Source: Hyphomicrobium nitrativorans NL23 (GTDB taxonomy: Bacteria > Pseudomonadota > Alphaproteobacteria > Rhizobiales > Hyphomicrobiaceae). From it: a stretch of DNA of 64,000 bases. Below, in pieces: positions 38,047 through 46,752 of this stretch. The position numbers and the translations under genes are program-made. Each line of letters opens with the position of its first letter. Position 1 is the first letter of the stretch. The DNA lies in contig NC_022997.1 of assembly GCF_000503895.1 (NCBI RefSeq), forward strand, positions 3,589,838 through 3,653,837. The letters run 5' to 3'. Below the pieces are notes generated by a model. That model was given only the letters and a program-made list of their open reading frames with translations. It ran no database searches and had not been told where the DNA came from.

Positions 38047-39144
38047 ATGGGTTTCAAATGCGGCATCGTGGGCCTGCCGAACGTCGGCAAGTCCACCCTC
38101 TTCAACGCGTTGACGGCGACGGCCGCGGCAGAAGCGGCGAACTATCCGTTCTGCACCATCGAGCCCAACGTGGGCGAGGTCGGCGTGCCTGACGAGCGGC
38201 TCGCCAAGCTCGCCGAGATCGCAGGCTCCAAGGAGATCATTCCGACGCGCCTCACCTTCGTCGACATCGCGGGCCTCGTGCGCGGCGCCTCCAAGGGAGA
38301 AGGTCTCGGCAACAAGTTTCTCGCGCATATCCGCGAGATGGATGCCATCGCCTACGTGTTGCGCTGCTTCGAGGACGACGACATCACGCATGTCGAGAAC
38401 CGCATCGACCCCCTGGCCGACGCCGAAGTGGTGGAGACCGAGCTGATGCTCTCCGACATGGAGAGCCTCGAACGGCGCATCGCAACGGTCGAGAAAAAGG
38501 CCAAAGGCGGCGACAAGGACGCAAAGGCGCAGCTCGCCGTGATGGAGAAAGCGCTCGCCCCGCTGCGCGACGGCCGGCCTGCGCGCTTTGCCGATATCAC
38601 GCCGGAAGAGCGCGCGATCTTCACGGGGCTTCAGCTCATCACGTCGAAGCCGGTGCTTTACGTCTGCAACGTCGACGAAGCGTCCGCGGCGAGTGGAAAC
38701 GCGCACTCCGCGAAGGTCGCGGAGCGGGCGCAAGCGGAGGGTGCGGCATCCGTCGTGATTTCGGCGAAGATCGAATCCGAGTTCTCCGGTCTTCCGCCTG
38801 AGGATCGTGCGGAGTTCCTCGAGTCCATGGGGCTTTCGGAGCCCGGCCTCGACCGCCTGATCCGCGCGGGTTACCGGCTTCTGGATCTCGTGACCTATTT
38901 CACCGTCGGCCCTAAAGAAGCGCGCGCGTGGACCATCGTGCGCGGCACCAAGGCCCCGCAGGCGGCCGGCGTCATTCATACCGACTTCGAGAAGGGCTTC
39001 ATTCGCGCCGAAACCATCGGGTACGACGAGTACGTGACGCTCGGCGGCGAGACGGGCGCGAAGGAAGCGGGAAAAATGCGCCTCGAAGGCAAGGAGTATG
39101 TCGTCGCCGACGGGGATGTGCTCCACTTCCGCTTCGCGAATTAG
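38047..39144 (+). CDS. ychF: Redox-regulated ATPase YchF (OLA1 family)
   Basis: 365 aa P-loop protein of the Obg-HflX group: [14 protein letters not shown] (residues 9-22), [17 protein letters not shown] and NVDE in place of NKxD, which explains its preference for ATP. A coiled coil (residues about 130-180) and C-terminal TGS domain ([19 protein letters not shown]-like VLHFRF) are present. It binds ribosomes and is linked to stress responses. Confidence 0.96.
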   Translation: MGFKCGIVGLPNVGKSTLFNALTATAAAEAANYPFCTIEPNVGEVGVPDERLAKLAEIAGSKEIIPTRLTFVDIAGLVRGASKGEGLGNKFLAHIREMDAIAYVLRCFEDDDITHVENRIDPLADAEVVETELMLSDMESLERRIATVEKKAKGGDKDAKAQLAVMEKALAPLRDGRPARFADITPEERAIFTGLQLITSKPVLYVCNVDEASAASGNAHSAKVAERAQAEGAASVVISAKIESEFSGLPPEDRAEFLESMGLSEPGLDRLIRAGYRLLDLVTYFTVGPKEARAWTIVRGTKAPQAAGVIHTDFEKGFIRAETIGYDEYVTLGGETGAKEAGKMRLEGKEYVVADGDVLHFRFAN

Positions 39145-39148
39145 TCTC

Positions 39149-39300
39149 GTAGAGCGTCCGATCCGATGGAATCGGACGCTCTACGTTTTCGATGAGACCA
39201 TGATCGCTTCAGGCTGATAGGGCCTGAAGCGATCATGGTCTCTTTCGTCAGACCGATGATTCACGCTTCAGGCTGATAGGGCCTGAAGCGATCATGGTCT
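39149..39300 (+). repeat. Two-part palindromic repeat, copy 3, with two module-2 units
   Basis: Module 1 (39149-39184) is a perfect 14 bp inverted repeat GTAGAGCGTCCGAT / ATCGGACGCTCTAC, 5 bp after the ychF stop and followed by GTTTTC, so it may serve as the ychF terminator. Module 2 first unit (39194-39242) is a perfect 21 bp-armed palindrome. The second (39250-39300) is the 51 bp form seen elsewhere. Confidence 0.92.
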
Positions 39301-39332
39301 ATACTCCCCGCTTCCCGGCAGAGGAGTGTCGC

Positions 39333-39905
39333 GTGTCGTTTCGATCCCCGTTCACAGCAGTCGCTCTCTTTTGCGCACTCGCGGCGGGTGCCGTCGTCAG
39401 CGCACCTGCGAACACGGCGCATCCGCCCGAAGTGCTCTATTTTCCGACGCCGCAAGCGGCCGTCGACGTCATGCTGGAGATGGCGGATCTCAAAGAGGGC
39501 GATGTGCTCATCGATCTCGGATCGGGGGACGGTCGCATCCCCATTACGGCGGCCAAGCGCTACGGCATCCGGGCGGAAGGCGTGGACATCAATCCAGACC
39601 TGGTCGCGAAGGCCACCGAGAATGCCGAGCAAGCCGGCGTCGCCGACAAGGTCGTGTTCAAGGAGCAGGACCTGTTCGAGACGGAGCTTGGCGACGCGAC
39701 GGTGATCACGCTGTTCCTGCTCACGTCCATCAATTTGAAGCTGCGTCCCGAGCTGTTGAAGCTCGCGCCCGGTACGCGCATCCTCTCCTACAATTTCGGC
39801 ATGGGCGAGTGGACGCCGGACAGGACGGAGATCGTCGAGGGCCGGGCCGTGCATCTGTGGGTGGTCCCGGACAAGGCGCCGGAGTTCAAACCCATCGGGC
39901 CTTGA
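39333..39905 (+). CDS. SAM-dependent methyltransferase with an apparent export signal
   Basis: 190 aa from GTG 39333 (GAGGAG 6 bases upstream). The first about 30 residues look like a signal peptide: FRSPFTAVALFCALAAGAVVSAPA. A class I methyltransferase follows with motif I LIDLGSGDGRIPI, an acidic motif II end GVDIN and motif post-I VVFKEQDLF. Substrate unknown. Periplasmic location would be odd because SAM is cytosolic. The signal may instead act as an anchor, or translation may start downstream. Confidence 0.8.
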   Translation: MSFRSPFTAVALFCALAAGAVVSAPANTAHPPEVLYFPTPQAAVDVMLEMADLKEGDVLIDLGSGDGRIPITAAKRYGIRAEGVDINPDLVAKATENAEQAGVADKVVFKEQDLFETELGDATVITLFLLTSINLKLRPELLKLAPGTRILSYNFGMGEWTPDRTEIVEGRAVHLWVVPDKAPEFKPIGP

Positions 39906-39928
39906 GCGATCTGCCGGCCGTGAGGGAC

Positions 39929-39968
39929 ATGGAGCGTTTTCCGATCATCGGATCGGAAAACGCTCCAT
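39929..39968 (+). repeat. Two-part palindromic repeat, module 1 only, copy 4
   Basis: Perfect 18 bp inverted repeat, ATGGAGCGTTTTCCGATC / GATCGGAAAACGCTCCAT, with a 4-base loop. It is followed by TCTCTTTAGTTAGACCG, which resembles the start of a lost module 2. It lies between the ends of two convergent genes and could end transcription from both. Confidence 0.9.
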
Positions 39969-39987
39969 CTCTTTAGTTAGACCGGGC

Positions 39988-40500
39988 TCAGGACTTCGTG
40001 AGCGCGCCCGCGAGCTTCTGCGAGACGAGGCCGAACACCGCGCCGACCACCATCGACGAAGCGATGACGATTGCCGGGTTCGACAAGTCGGGACGCGTCA
40101 ACGCGAACGCGGTGTTCGTGAGCAGCGTGAACGCGACCGTCGAAGCAAAGCCGTAGACCTGAGCCGGAATGGCGGAGAACGGCGAGATTTTTGCGCCGAG
40201 GATCATCAGCGCAACACCAATCGCAACGCAAATGGCGGCCCAGAGGGGAAGCCCGAGTGTGCTCCCGTATCCCGTCTGCGTAATCGCGATGAGCGTGATC
40301 GCGCCCCAGAGCACGCCCCACAGGTTTGCGAGAACGCTCGACGTGAAGCCGCTCGTGCCGCCGCCTGCATGATAGAAGCTGGCCCAGGCGATGAAGGCGG
40401 CCCAGATCTGAAGGCCGAAGCCGAACGGTGACAGGAAAAGGTAGGTCGCAACACCGCCAAGCAGGCCGATGCTGACCGCAAGTGCCGTGATAAGGTCCAT
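39988..40500 (-). CDS. DUF1097 membrane protein
   Basis: 170 aa, five or six hydrophobic helices. The DUF1097 hallmark FIAWASFYHAGGGTSGF is near residue 40, with VLANLWGVLWGA next. ATG 40500 has GGGGAGA upstream. Function of the family is unknown; membership in small-molecule transport has been supposed. Isolated on its strand. Confidence 0.85.
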   Translation of the reverse strand: MDLITALAVSIGLLGGVATYLFLSPFGFGLQIWAAFIAWASFYHAGGGTSGFTSSVLANLWGVLWGAITLIAITQTGYGSTLGLPLWAAICVAIGVALMILGAKISPFSAIPAQVYGFASTVAFTLLTNTAFALTRPDLSNPAIVIASSMVVGAVFGLVSQKLAGALTKS

Positions 40501-40684
40501 GGAAGTCTCCCCTGTTGCGGCCGATCGGTTCTTCGACGTCTTCCGGCCGTGTACGGAGGCTACTGCACAAACATGAGGCATATTCGCCACATGCTGACTC
40601 TTTATGATGGGCGCAATCACGGCAGGCCGCAGCCAACGCTCTTAGCTCTTTGAATGAAACGCGTTTTCTTACGGGAGGTGCTCA

Positions 40685-40969
40685 ATGATCACGCGGATGT
40701 TTATGGTGTGGTTCGCTCTCGTGCTCGGAGGCCTTGCGGCGCACGCGACAGACAAAGGCGGTGCGGCGGGCTCCGTGCTGAGCCTCGACGACTGCCGCGC
40801 CATCTGGAATCTGGCCGCGGGGCGGAGCGATCTCGGACGGGACCAGGCCCAACCCTACGTGCCGGACTTCGCCGCCGTCGATGTCAACGGCGACGGCAAG
40901 ATTACGAACGCAGAGTTCCGGGCAGGTTGCGAGACGGGCCTCGTGCACAAGGCCCGGCGCGCCGACTGA
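40685..40969 (+). CDS. Small exported EF-hand protein
   Basis: 94 aa with a signal peptide (MVWFALVLGGLAAHA) and one canonical calcium loop, DVNGDGKITNAEF, near the C-terminus. Two cysteines (in DDCRA and AGCET) may form a disulfide. Single exported EF-hand proteins are common in methylotrophic and other alphaproteobacteria. The metal (calcium or a lanthanide) cannot be told from sequence; the Pro typical of lanmodulin loops is absent. Confidence 0.78.
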   Translation: MITRMFMVWFALVLGGLAAHATDKGGAAGSVLSLDDCRAIWNLAAGRSDLGRDQAQPYVPDFAAVDVNGDGKITNAEFRAGCETGLVHKARRAD

Positions 40970-40988
40970 GGGCGCTTGCGCGGTCCGT

Positions 40989-41813
40989 TCAAATTCTCTG
41001 GATGAGCCAGTCGGCGAGCGGCGGGGGAAGCGCGCGCTTCGCGGCAGCGGCGATATACGTCGGCACCGTCACCTTGTAGCGCCGCTTGGGCCGCGCGCTT
41101 TCGACTGCGTGGACGAGCTTCCAGGCCACCGCTTCCGGCTCCAGCTTGAATGTGGACTTTCCGCCCTGCTCCATCGCGGCAAGGCGCCGGACGTACGTCT
41201 CGCGATGAGGCGAACCCTCGATATCGACGCTCGCGCGAAAGTTTGCGAGCGCGGTTGGGACGAAGCACGTGCGGATCGGCCCCGGCTGAATAACGGAGAC
41301 GCGGATGCCGCTGCCCGTAAGCTCGTAACGCAAGGCATCGCTGAGCGCTTCGAGCGCATACTTCGACGCGCAGTAGGCGCCGCGATAGGGCACCGACACG
41401 AAACCCAGCACCGACGAGCATTGCACGATACGGCCTTCGCCTTCAGCGCGCATGGCCGGGATGAGGCGCCGCGTGAGATCGTGCGTGCCGATCACGTTGA
41501 CCTCGATCTGGCGCCGCAAGCACTCGGGCGTTATGTCCTCGACCGCGCCGACCTGACCGTAAGCGCCGTTGTTGAACAGCGCCGTCAGGCGGCCGTCCGT
41601 GATGCGCAACGCCTCGTCCGCAGCCTGGGAAATGGAGACCGGATCCGCAAGATCGAGCGCAATGGGCGTGACGCCCACGTCGCGTTCGAGCATCGCGAGA
41701 TCCTCCGCTTTGCGGGCCGTCGCAAGCACGCGCCAGCCGCGCTCCTTCATGAGACGCGCGGAGGCGAGGCCGATACCGGACGAGCAGCCGGTGATGAGGA
41801 TCGAACGGGTCAT
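40989..41813 (-). CDS. Short-chain dehydrogenase/reductase
   Basis: 274 aa Rossmann-fold oxidoreductase: TGCSSGIG at residues 8-15 (cofactor site), LFNNGAYG, catalytic Ser in IVQCSSVLG and YCASK catalytic Tyr-Lys. Arg after the first strand (TARK) favours NADPH. This subgroup (often annotated as SDR of unknown substrate) includes membrane-lipid or quinone reductases. The substrate here is unknown. Confidence 0.92.
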   Translation of the reverse strand: MTRSILITGCSSGIGLASARLMKERGWRVLATARKAEDLAMLERDVGVTPIALDLADPVSISQAADEALRITDGRLTALFNNGAYGQVGAVEDITPECLRRQIEVNVIGTHDLTRRLIPAMRAEGEGRIVQCSSVLGFVSVPYRGAYCASKYALEALSDALRYELTGSGIRVSVIQPGPIRTCFVPTALANFRASVDIEGSPHRETYVRRLAAMEQGGKSTFKLEPEAVAWKLVHAVESARPKRRYKVTVPTYIAAAAKRALPPPLADWLIQRI

Positions 41814-41855
41814 GCTCCCGCATTTAACGGGAGCGGCCGGGAAAGGAAAGCACGG

Positions 41856-42314
41856 CTATTGCGGCGGGCCTTGAAAATAGAAATAGAGCGTATCGAGAAA
41901 GCTCGCGCCTTGAGGTGTGAACACGAGCGCCGACGGCTTCCCTTCGCATTTGATCTCTGCACCCTTTTCCGCATCGAAAGAGAGGAAGATGCCGTTCACG
42001 CGGAAGGCATTGGCGGGCGCTGCAAACGTGCAGCCTTTCTTTTCGAAGATCTCGCGCACGTGCTCCTGCAGCGCGGGGCCGGGCGCACCGGGCTGCTCGG
42101 GATTTGAAATCGCATCGATCACCGGCTTCGCGCCGTGTTTACAGACCATGTAGCGATCGTGCTGGAACTCGCAGTGGGAGAGCCACGTGCGGCCAGGGTC
42201 CGCCTCGAAAACCTCGGCACCCGGAAGTCCGTCTTCATACGCGTGGACGGGCGAGAGAAGGGACGCAAGGCATAGCAGTGAAGCGGCAGCAATCGAGGCG
42301 TGAACTGATTTCAT
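41856..42314 (-). CDS. Hypothetical exported protein
   Basis: 152 aa, unrecognised. Signal peptide with cleavage probably after PVHA (residue 25). The mature part has four cysteines (HCEF, MVCKH, GCTF, IKCEG), likely two disulfides, and a C-terminal hydrophobic stretch SFLDTLYFYFQ. Divergent from the TadG-like gene. Confidence 0.7.
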   Translation of the reverse strand: MKSVHASIAAASLLCLASLLSPVHAYEDGLPGAEVFEADPGRTWLSHCEFQHDRYMVCKHGAKPVIDAISNPEQPGAPGPALQEHVREIFEKKGCTFAAPANAFRVNGIFLSFDAEKGAEIKCEGKPSALVFTPQGASFLDTLYFYFQGPPQ

Positions 42315-42418
42315 TTCGGGTTCCGAATAAGGATTGATCGGGGGACGATTAATGCAACGTTCAGACTGCCATCCTACGTTTCACATCATTGATACGTTTG
42401 CTGTTTATCTGTCTACGA

Positions 42419-43771
42419 ATGATATCCGTCATGATGAATACCTTTGGGCCATCGCACTTCATCCGCACGCTGATTTCTTTCCGCGTCCCTGCCCGCGCCT
42501 TGTGCGTGCGCTTCCTCGAACGTGGGGACGGAAGCGTGGCGATTCCGTTTGCGGCGTCGTTGCTCGGTCTCCTGCTCTTCATCGGCCTGGCCATCGATGC
42601 CGGCGGCGCCTACAGCACGAAAGCCAAGATCGACGCCATTACAGATTCCGCTTCGCTCGCGGGTGTGTCAACGGCCCGGCTGGCGCTTCTCGACGGCGGC
42701 CCGGGCGGTGGCAATGCCGAAACGGCCCTCGCATCTGCGAAGGACCGCGCTTCCAATTTCTTCGCCGTTCAGATGGCCGGCCTTTCGGGCATCGATGGGG
42801 CGGCGAACGTCTCGGTGACCTTCGATAACGGTCAGATTACGTCCTCCGTCACCTATACGGCGACCTTTCGCCCCCACCTGCTGCCCCTTTTCGGCTTCAA
42901 CGAAATGACCATCAACGGACATGCCGTCGCCTCGTCCGCGATCCTGCCCTTTATGGAAGTCACGCTTCTCATCGACACGTCCGGCTCCATGGCCATCGGG
43001 GCCGATGCCCGCGAACAGGCGTTGCTGAAGAGCCAGATCGGCTGCGCGTTCGCCTGCCACGATAACGCACCCGTAAAAGGTTACGCGAATTCCTATCTTT
43101 ACGCGAAGGCCATGGGCATCACGCTGCGCTACGATGCGATCAATGCCGGCATCAAGAAGATGATCGACGAGTTCGACGAACTCGATCCGGACGCAAAATC
43201 GATTCAGGCTTCGATCTGGTCTTTCGATACCTACTACAACCGCAAGCAAACGATGACAGCGAGCCGGTCTCAGCTTCGCTGGAACCTGCCTGCCGCGCCC
43301 GCCATGTCGGGCAAGACAGAAGGCGCGACGAAATTCAACGAGGGTATCGGCTCCGTCCTCTCGGCCATCGGACAGGGCGGAAGCGGCGCGACCGCGGCAA
43401 GCCCCATGAAGCTCGTCATTCTCGCAACCGACGGCGTGCAGGACCCGGGCCGCTTCTGGGTCGATCAGCCGTCGTACCGTTCCGAGGTCGCGCCCATCAA
43501 TATGTCGTTCTGCGAGACGCTGAAGAGCCGGAACATCCGCGTGGGCATTCTGCACACGCCTTATATCCCGATGCCGGACGACTGGGGCTACATGGCGACG
43601 CTCGGCCAGCCGAGTCAACTCGGCAACCCCGGCACACGCGCGGACGATGTCTCGCGGGTGCTGAAATCCTGCGCGGGCGACCTCTACTTCGAGGCCGACA
43701 GCAGCAGCAAGATTGCCGAGGGATTCGTCAAGATCCTCCGCTCGGCAAACACGCCACGTCTCGTGATGTAG
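42419..43771 (+). CDS. TadG-like pilus-associated protein with vWA domain
   Basis: About 450 aa. A TadE/TadG-type N-terminus (GDGSVAIPFAASLLGLLLFIGLAIDAGGAYSTKAKIDAI) with one membrane helix leads to a C-terminal von Willebrand A domain with MIDAS DTSGSMAIG and a later ILATDGVQD. Similar proteins accompany Flp pilus (tad) systems, but no other tad gene is nearby. Start uncertain (ATG 42419, 42431 or 42434). Confidence 0.82.
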   Translation: MISVMMNTFGPSHFIRTLISFRVPARALCVRFLERGDGSVAIPFAASLLGLLLFIGLAIDAGGAYSTKAKIDAITDSASLAGVSTARLALLDGGPGGGNAETALASAKDRASNFFAVQMAGLSGIDGAANVSVTFDNGQITSSVTYTATFRPHLLPLFGFNEMTINGHAVASSAILPFMEVTLLIDTSGSMAIGADAREQALLKSQIGCAFACHDNAPVKGYANSYLYAKAMGITLRYDAINAGIKKMIDEFDELDPDAKSIQASIWSFDTYYNRKQTMTASRSQLRWNLPAAPAMSGKTEGATKFNEGIGSVLSAIGQGGSGATAASPMKLVILATDGVQDPGRFWVDQPSYRSEVAPINMSFCETLKSRNIRVGILHTPYIPMPDDWGYMATLGQPSQLGNPGTRADDVSRVLKSCAGDLYFEADSSSKIAEGFVKILRSANTPRLVM

Positions 43772-43786
43772 CCGCCGCCCACACTC

Positions 43787-45463
43787 CTACTTGTCTTCGA
43801 GCAGACGGCGCGCGATGACCTGCGCCTGGATTTCGGCCGCGCCCTCGAAGATGTTCAAGATGCGCGCGTCGCACAGCACGCGGCTCACGGGGTATTCAAG
43901 CGCAAAGCCGTTGCCGCCGTGGATCTGGAGCGCGTTGTCCGCGTTGGCCCACGCGACGCGGGCGCCCAAGAGCTTGGCCATGCCGGCTTCGAGATCGCAG
44001 CGGTGTCCCTCGTCCTTCTCGCGAGCCGCGAAATAGGAGAGCTGGCGCGCGATCATGGTCTCGACCGCCATCATCACGACCTTGTTCGCCACGCGCGGGA
44101 ACTTGTAGATCGGCTTGCCGAACTGGTTGCGCTCAAGCGCGTACTTAAGCGCGAGGTCCATCGCGCACTGGGCGACGCCGACTGCGCGGGCGGCCGTCTG
44201 GATGCGCGCGCCTTCGAAGGTGTTCATGAGCTGCTTGAAGCCCTGCCCCTCGACGCCGCCGAGCAGGTTTTCGGTCGGCACTTCGAACGCGTCGAAAGAA
44301 ATATCGTACTCCTTCATGCCCCGGTAGCCGAGCACCTCGATCTCGCCGCCCGTCATGCCGGGGGCGGGGAACGGGTCCTCGTCCGAGCCGCGCGGCTTCT
44401 CGGCAATGAACATCGAGAGGCCCTTGTAGCCCTTCTCGTCCGGGTTGGTGCGCGTGAGAACGGTCATTATGTCGGCGCGCACGGGATGCGTGATCCACGT
44501 CTTCTGCCCGGTGATCTTGTAGACGTCGCCTTCCTTCACGGCGCGCGTCTTGAGGGACGCAAGGTCGGAACCCGTATTCGGCTCGGTGAACACGGCCGTC
44601 GGCAGCCATTCGCCGGTGGCGATCTTGGGAAGATACTTCTCCTTCTGCTCCGGCGTGCCGTTGTTGTGAATGAGTTCGCCCGCGATCTCCGCGCGGGTGC
44701 CGAGCGAGCCGACGCCGATGTAGCCGCGCGACAGCTCTTCCGAGACGACGCACATGGCGAGCTTTCCGAGGCCGAGACCGCCGTACTCCTCCGGCAGCGT
44801 GAGGCCGAAGACGCCGAGTTCGGCGACCTTGTTGACGATCTCGATCGGGATGTAGGCGTTGGCGAGATGCCACTCATGCGCGTGCGGCACAACCTCGGCT
44901 TCCGAGAAGTCGCGCATCTGCTCGTGGATGGCGGCCATCGTCTCGTCGAGGCCGGAGTTTCCGAAGGTGGTCGCGCCTTGCGCGTGCTCGATCAATTCCG
45001 CGAGGCGGGCCTTGAGCGTCTCCGAGCTGCCTTCGGCCACGATGTCGGCAATCTCGTCCTCGTACTTGCGGATCGCGGCGCGCGGGATGCCCAGCGCGTC
45101 CGGGCGAATGATTTCGAGCTGGCTCATCGGGATGCCGCCCGCGATCTGTGCACCATATTCCGCGAAGGCCGCCAGCAGCAGAAGCTGCTCGATCTCGCCG
45201 AACGAGCCCTCTTCGTTGAGGCGTGCGGCCCAGAGGTTCATCTGGCGCAAGGCTTCAACGGTGGTGGCGAACCATGCGAGGCCGTGGGCTGCGTGCTGCG
45301 CGGCATCGACGCCGCCAGCCTCGGCGACTCTGGCCCGGACGCCCTGCTTCGCCAGGGCGAGCACCCCGTCGGCCGCGGCTGCGGCTTCAGCGGTCCGCGC
45401 GATCAACTGCGCAGGACCTGCCGCAAGGAGGCCACCTTCGGGTTTGAGCTCAGCAGTCGACAT
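43787..45463 (-). CDS. mcd: (2S)-methylsuccinyl-CoA dehydrogenase
   Basis: 558 aa, far longer than ordinary acyl-CoA dehydrogenases because of an N-terminal about 150-residue helical extension, the mark of Mcd in the ethylmalonyl-CoA pathway. It oxidises methylsuccinyl-CoA to mesaconyl-CoA with FAD. The core is intact: EEYGGLGLG, AVFTEPNTGSDLASLKT, GYRGMKEY, and catalytic Glu in ILNIFEGAAEIQAQ. The alternative ATG 45472 has GGAGG almost adjacent. ccr and ecm lie 1.3 and 3.4 kb away. Confidence 0.92.
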   Translation of the reverse strand: MSTAELKPEGGLLAAGPAQLIARTAEAAAAADGVLALAKQGVRARVAEAGGVDAAQHAAHGLAWFATTVEALRQMNLWAARLNEEGSFGEIEQLLLLAAFAEYGAQIAGGIPMSQLEIIRPDALGIPRAAIRKYEDEIADIVAEGSSETLKARLAELIEHAQGATTFGNSGLDETMAAIHEQMRDFSEAEVVPHAHEWHLANAYIPIEIVNKVAELGVFGLTLPEEYGGLGLGKLAMCVVSEELSRGYIGVGSLGTRAEIAGELIHNNGTPEQKEKYLPKIATGEWLPTAVFTEPNTGSDLASLKTRAVKEGDVYKITGQKTWITHPVRADIMTVLTRTNPDEKGYKGLSMFIAEKPRGSDEDPFPAPGMTGGEIEVLGYRGMKEYDISFDAFEVPTENLLGGVEGQGFKQLMNTFEGARIQTAARAVGVAQCAMDLALKYALERNQFGKPIYKFPRVANKVVMMAVETMIARQLSYFAAREKDEGHRCDLEAGMAKLLGARVAWANADNALQIHGGNGFALEYPVSRVLCDARILNIFEGAAEIQAQVIARRLLEDK

Positions 45464-45754
45464 GGGTTCCATTCCTCCGATCGATGCGCTCCGCGACATT
45501 CCGTCCGCGCGCCAGCCTCTTCAGTTCGGCCGTTTCCGGACGTCATCTGCAAATTTCCGGGCCTCTCCGTCAAGCCATAGTCGGGCATGCGCGCCACAGC
45601 ATCGCACCATTCGGGACATCTGCAACGCCAGCCCGATGCGGGAACTCCAACCGATTCCGCGCGTACAATTGAGCCGACGCAATGGACCTCGCGCCTCTCG
45701 ATGGCTAGGGTGCGCGCTCATGACTTGCACAAGCGACCACCGAACCGCCCGCCA

Positions 45755-46633
45755 ATGAAGCGTCTTCGCACCGTATTCACGGCCATTTACCGGCTCTACG
45801 AGCACTCGGGCTTCGCCATGGCCGGTGCGGTGGCGTTCGCGTTCGTGGTCTCGCTCTTCCCGTTCTGCATCTTTCTCGGCGGGCTCGCAGGCTTGTTCGG
45901 CGGGCGCGAGCTTGCGGCCGAGGCCATTCACCAGTTGTTCCAGAACCTGCCGCAGGACGTGGCGGAAGCGCTGGTGCCGCAGGTGGAGGCCATCATGGGC
46001 CGCACGCGCATCGACCTTTTGACGTTCGGCGGCTTTCTCGCGCTGTTCTTCGCCACGAGCGCGGTGGAAACGCTGAGGGCCGCGCTCAACGGCGCCTATC
46101 GCGTCGTCGAGACGCGCTCGTATCCCGCCTGCCTCGGCCTCAGCATGCTGCTCGTTCTGGTCAGTGCGGCATCCATGCTGGTGCTGACATGGGCGGTGGT
46201 CGTGGGACCTGCATTCGCCCAGCAGATGATCGAGCCCTCATGGGTCAAGACCCTGTTCGATTCCACCTGGCTGGGACCGACCGCACGCTACACGCTCGGT
46301 GGCATCGTGATCGGCGCGCAGCTTCTCGCGTTTCATCTCTGGCTCGCAGCCGGCAAGCGCCGCTTGTCGGATGTGCTCCCGGGCGTGGTGTTCTCGGTGG
46401 TGGTGTGGCTCACGATCGCGGGCCTCTATTCCTACTATCTCTCGATCAGCAATTACGCGCGCTTCTATGCGGGTCTTTCGCAGCTCATGATCGCGATGAT
46501 CTTCTTCCAGGTGACGGCGGTCATCATCATCCTGGGGGCGGAGCTCAACCGAGGCATCATGGAATTCAAGAAGCTCGCGAACGGCACGCATCCCGACTTC
46601 ATGCTTCCGACCCACGACGGCGACGTGTCGTAG
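45755..46633 (+). CDS. YihY/BrkB family inner membrane protein
   Basis: 292 aa with six hydrophobic segments. YihY-type features: AMAGAVAFAFVVSLFPF near the N-terminus, the LRAALNGAYRV segment and GAELNRGI near the end. The family, once called ribonuclease BN, has no demonstrated nuclease role. It is thought to work in transport or envelope maintenance. ATG 45755 chosen. Confidence 0.9.
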   Translation: MKRLRTVFTAIYRLYEHSGFAMAGAVAFAFVVSLFPFCIFLGGLAGLFGGRELAAEAIHQLFQNLPQDVAEALVPQVEAIMGRTRIDLLTFGGFLALFFATSAVETLRAALNGAYRVVETRSYPACLGLSMLLVLVSAASMLVLTWAVVVGPAFAQQMIEPSWVKTLFDSTWLGPTARYTLGGIVIGAQLLAFHLWLAAGKRRLSDVLPGVVFSVVVWLTIAGLYSYYLSISNYARFYAGLSQLMIAMIFFQVTAVIIILGAELNRGIMEFKKLANGTHPDFMLPTHDGDVS

Positions 46634-46660
46634 AGCGTTTTCCGATCCGATGGAGCCAGA
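46631..46660 (+). repeat. Remnant of the palindromic repeat, module 1
   Basis: TAGAGCGTTTTCCGATC followed by an imperfect complement GATCGGAAACGG. It begins on the yihY stop codon and lacks module 2. Confidence 0.7.
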
Positions 46661-46692
46661 TCGGAAACGGCATGTTTCGCGTGCCGCAATGA

Positions 46693-46720
46693 AAAAGCGC
46701 GGCACAGGTGCCGCGCTTTT
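46693..46720. terminator. Bidirectional Rho-independent terminator between yihY and ccr
   Basis: Perfect stem AAAAGCGCGGCAC / GTGCCGCGCTTTT with a two-base centre. It has T-tracts in both directions and lies between the ends of convergent yihY and ccr. Confidence 0.92.
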
Positions 46721-46752
46721 CATGTTTCATGAGATCGTCGTGACGCTTGCGC

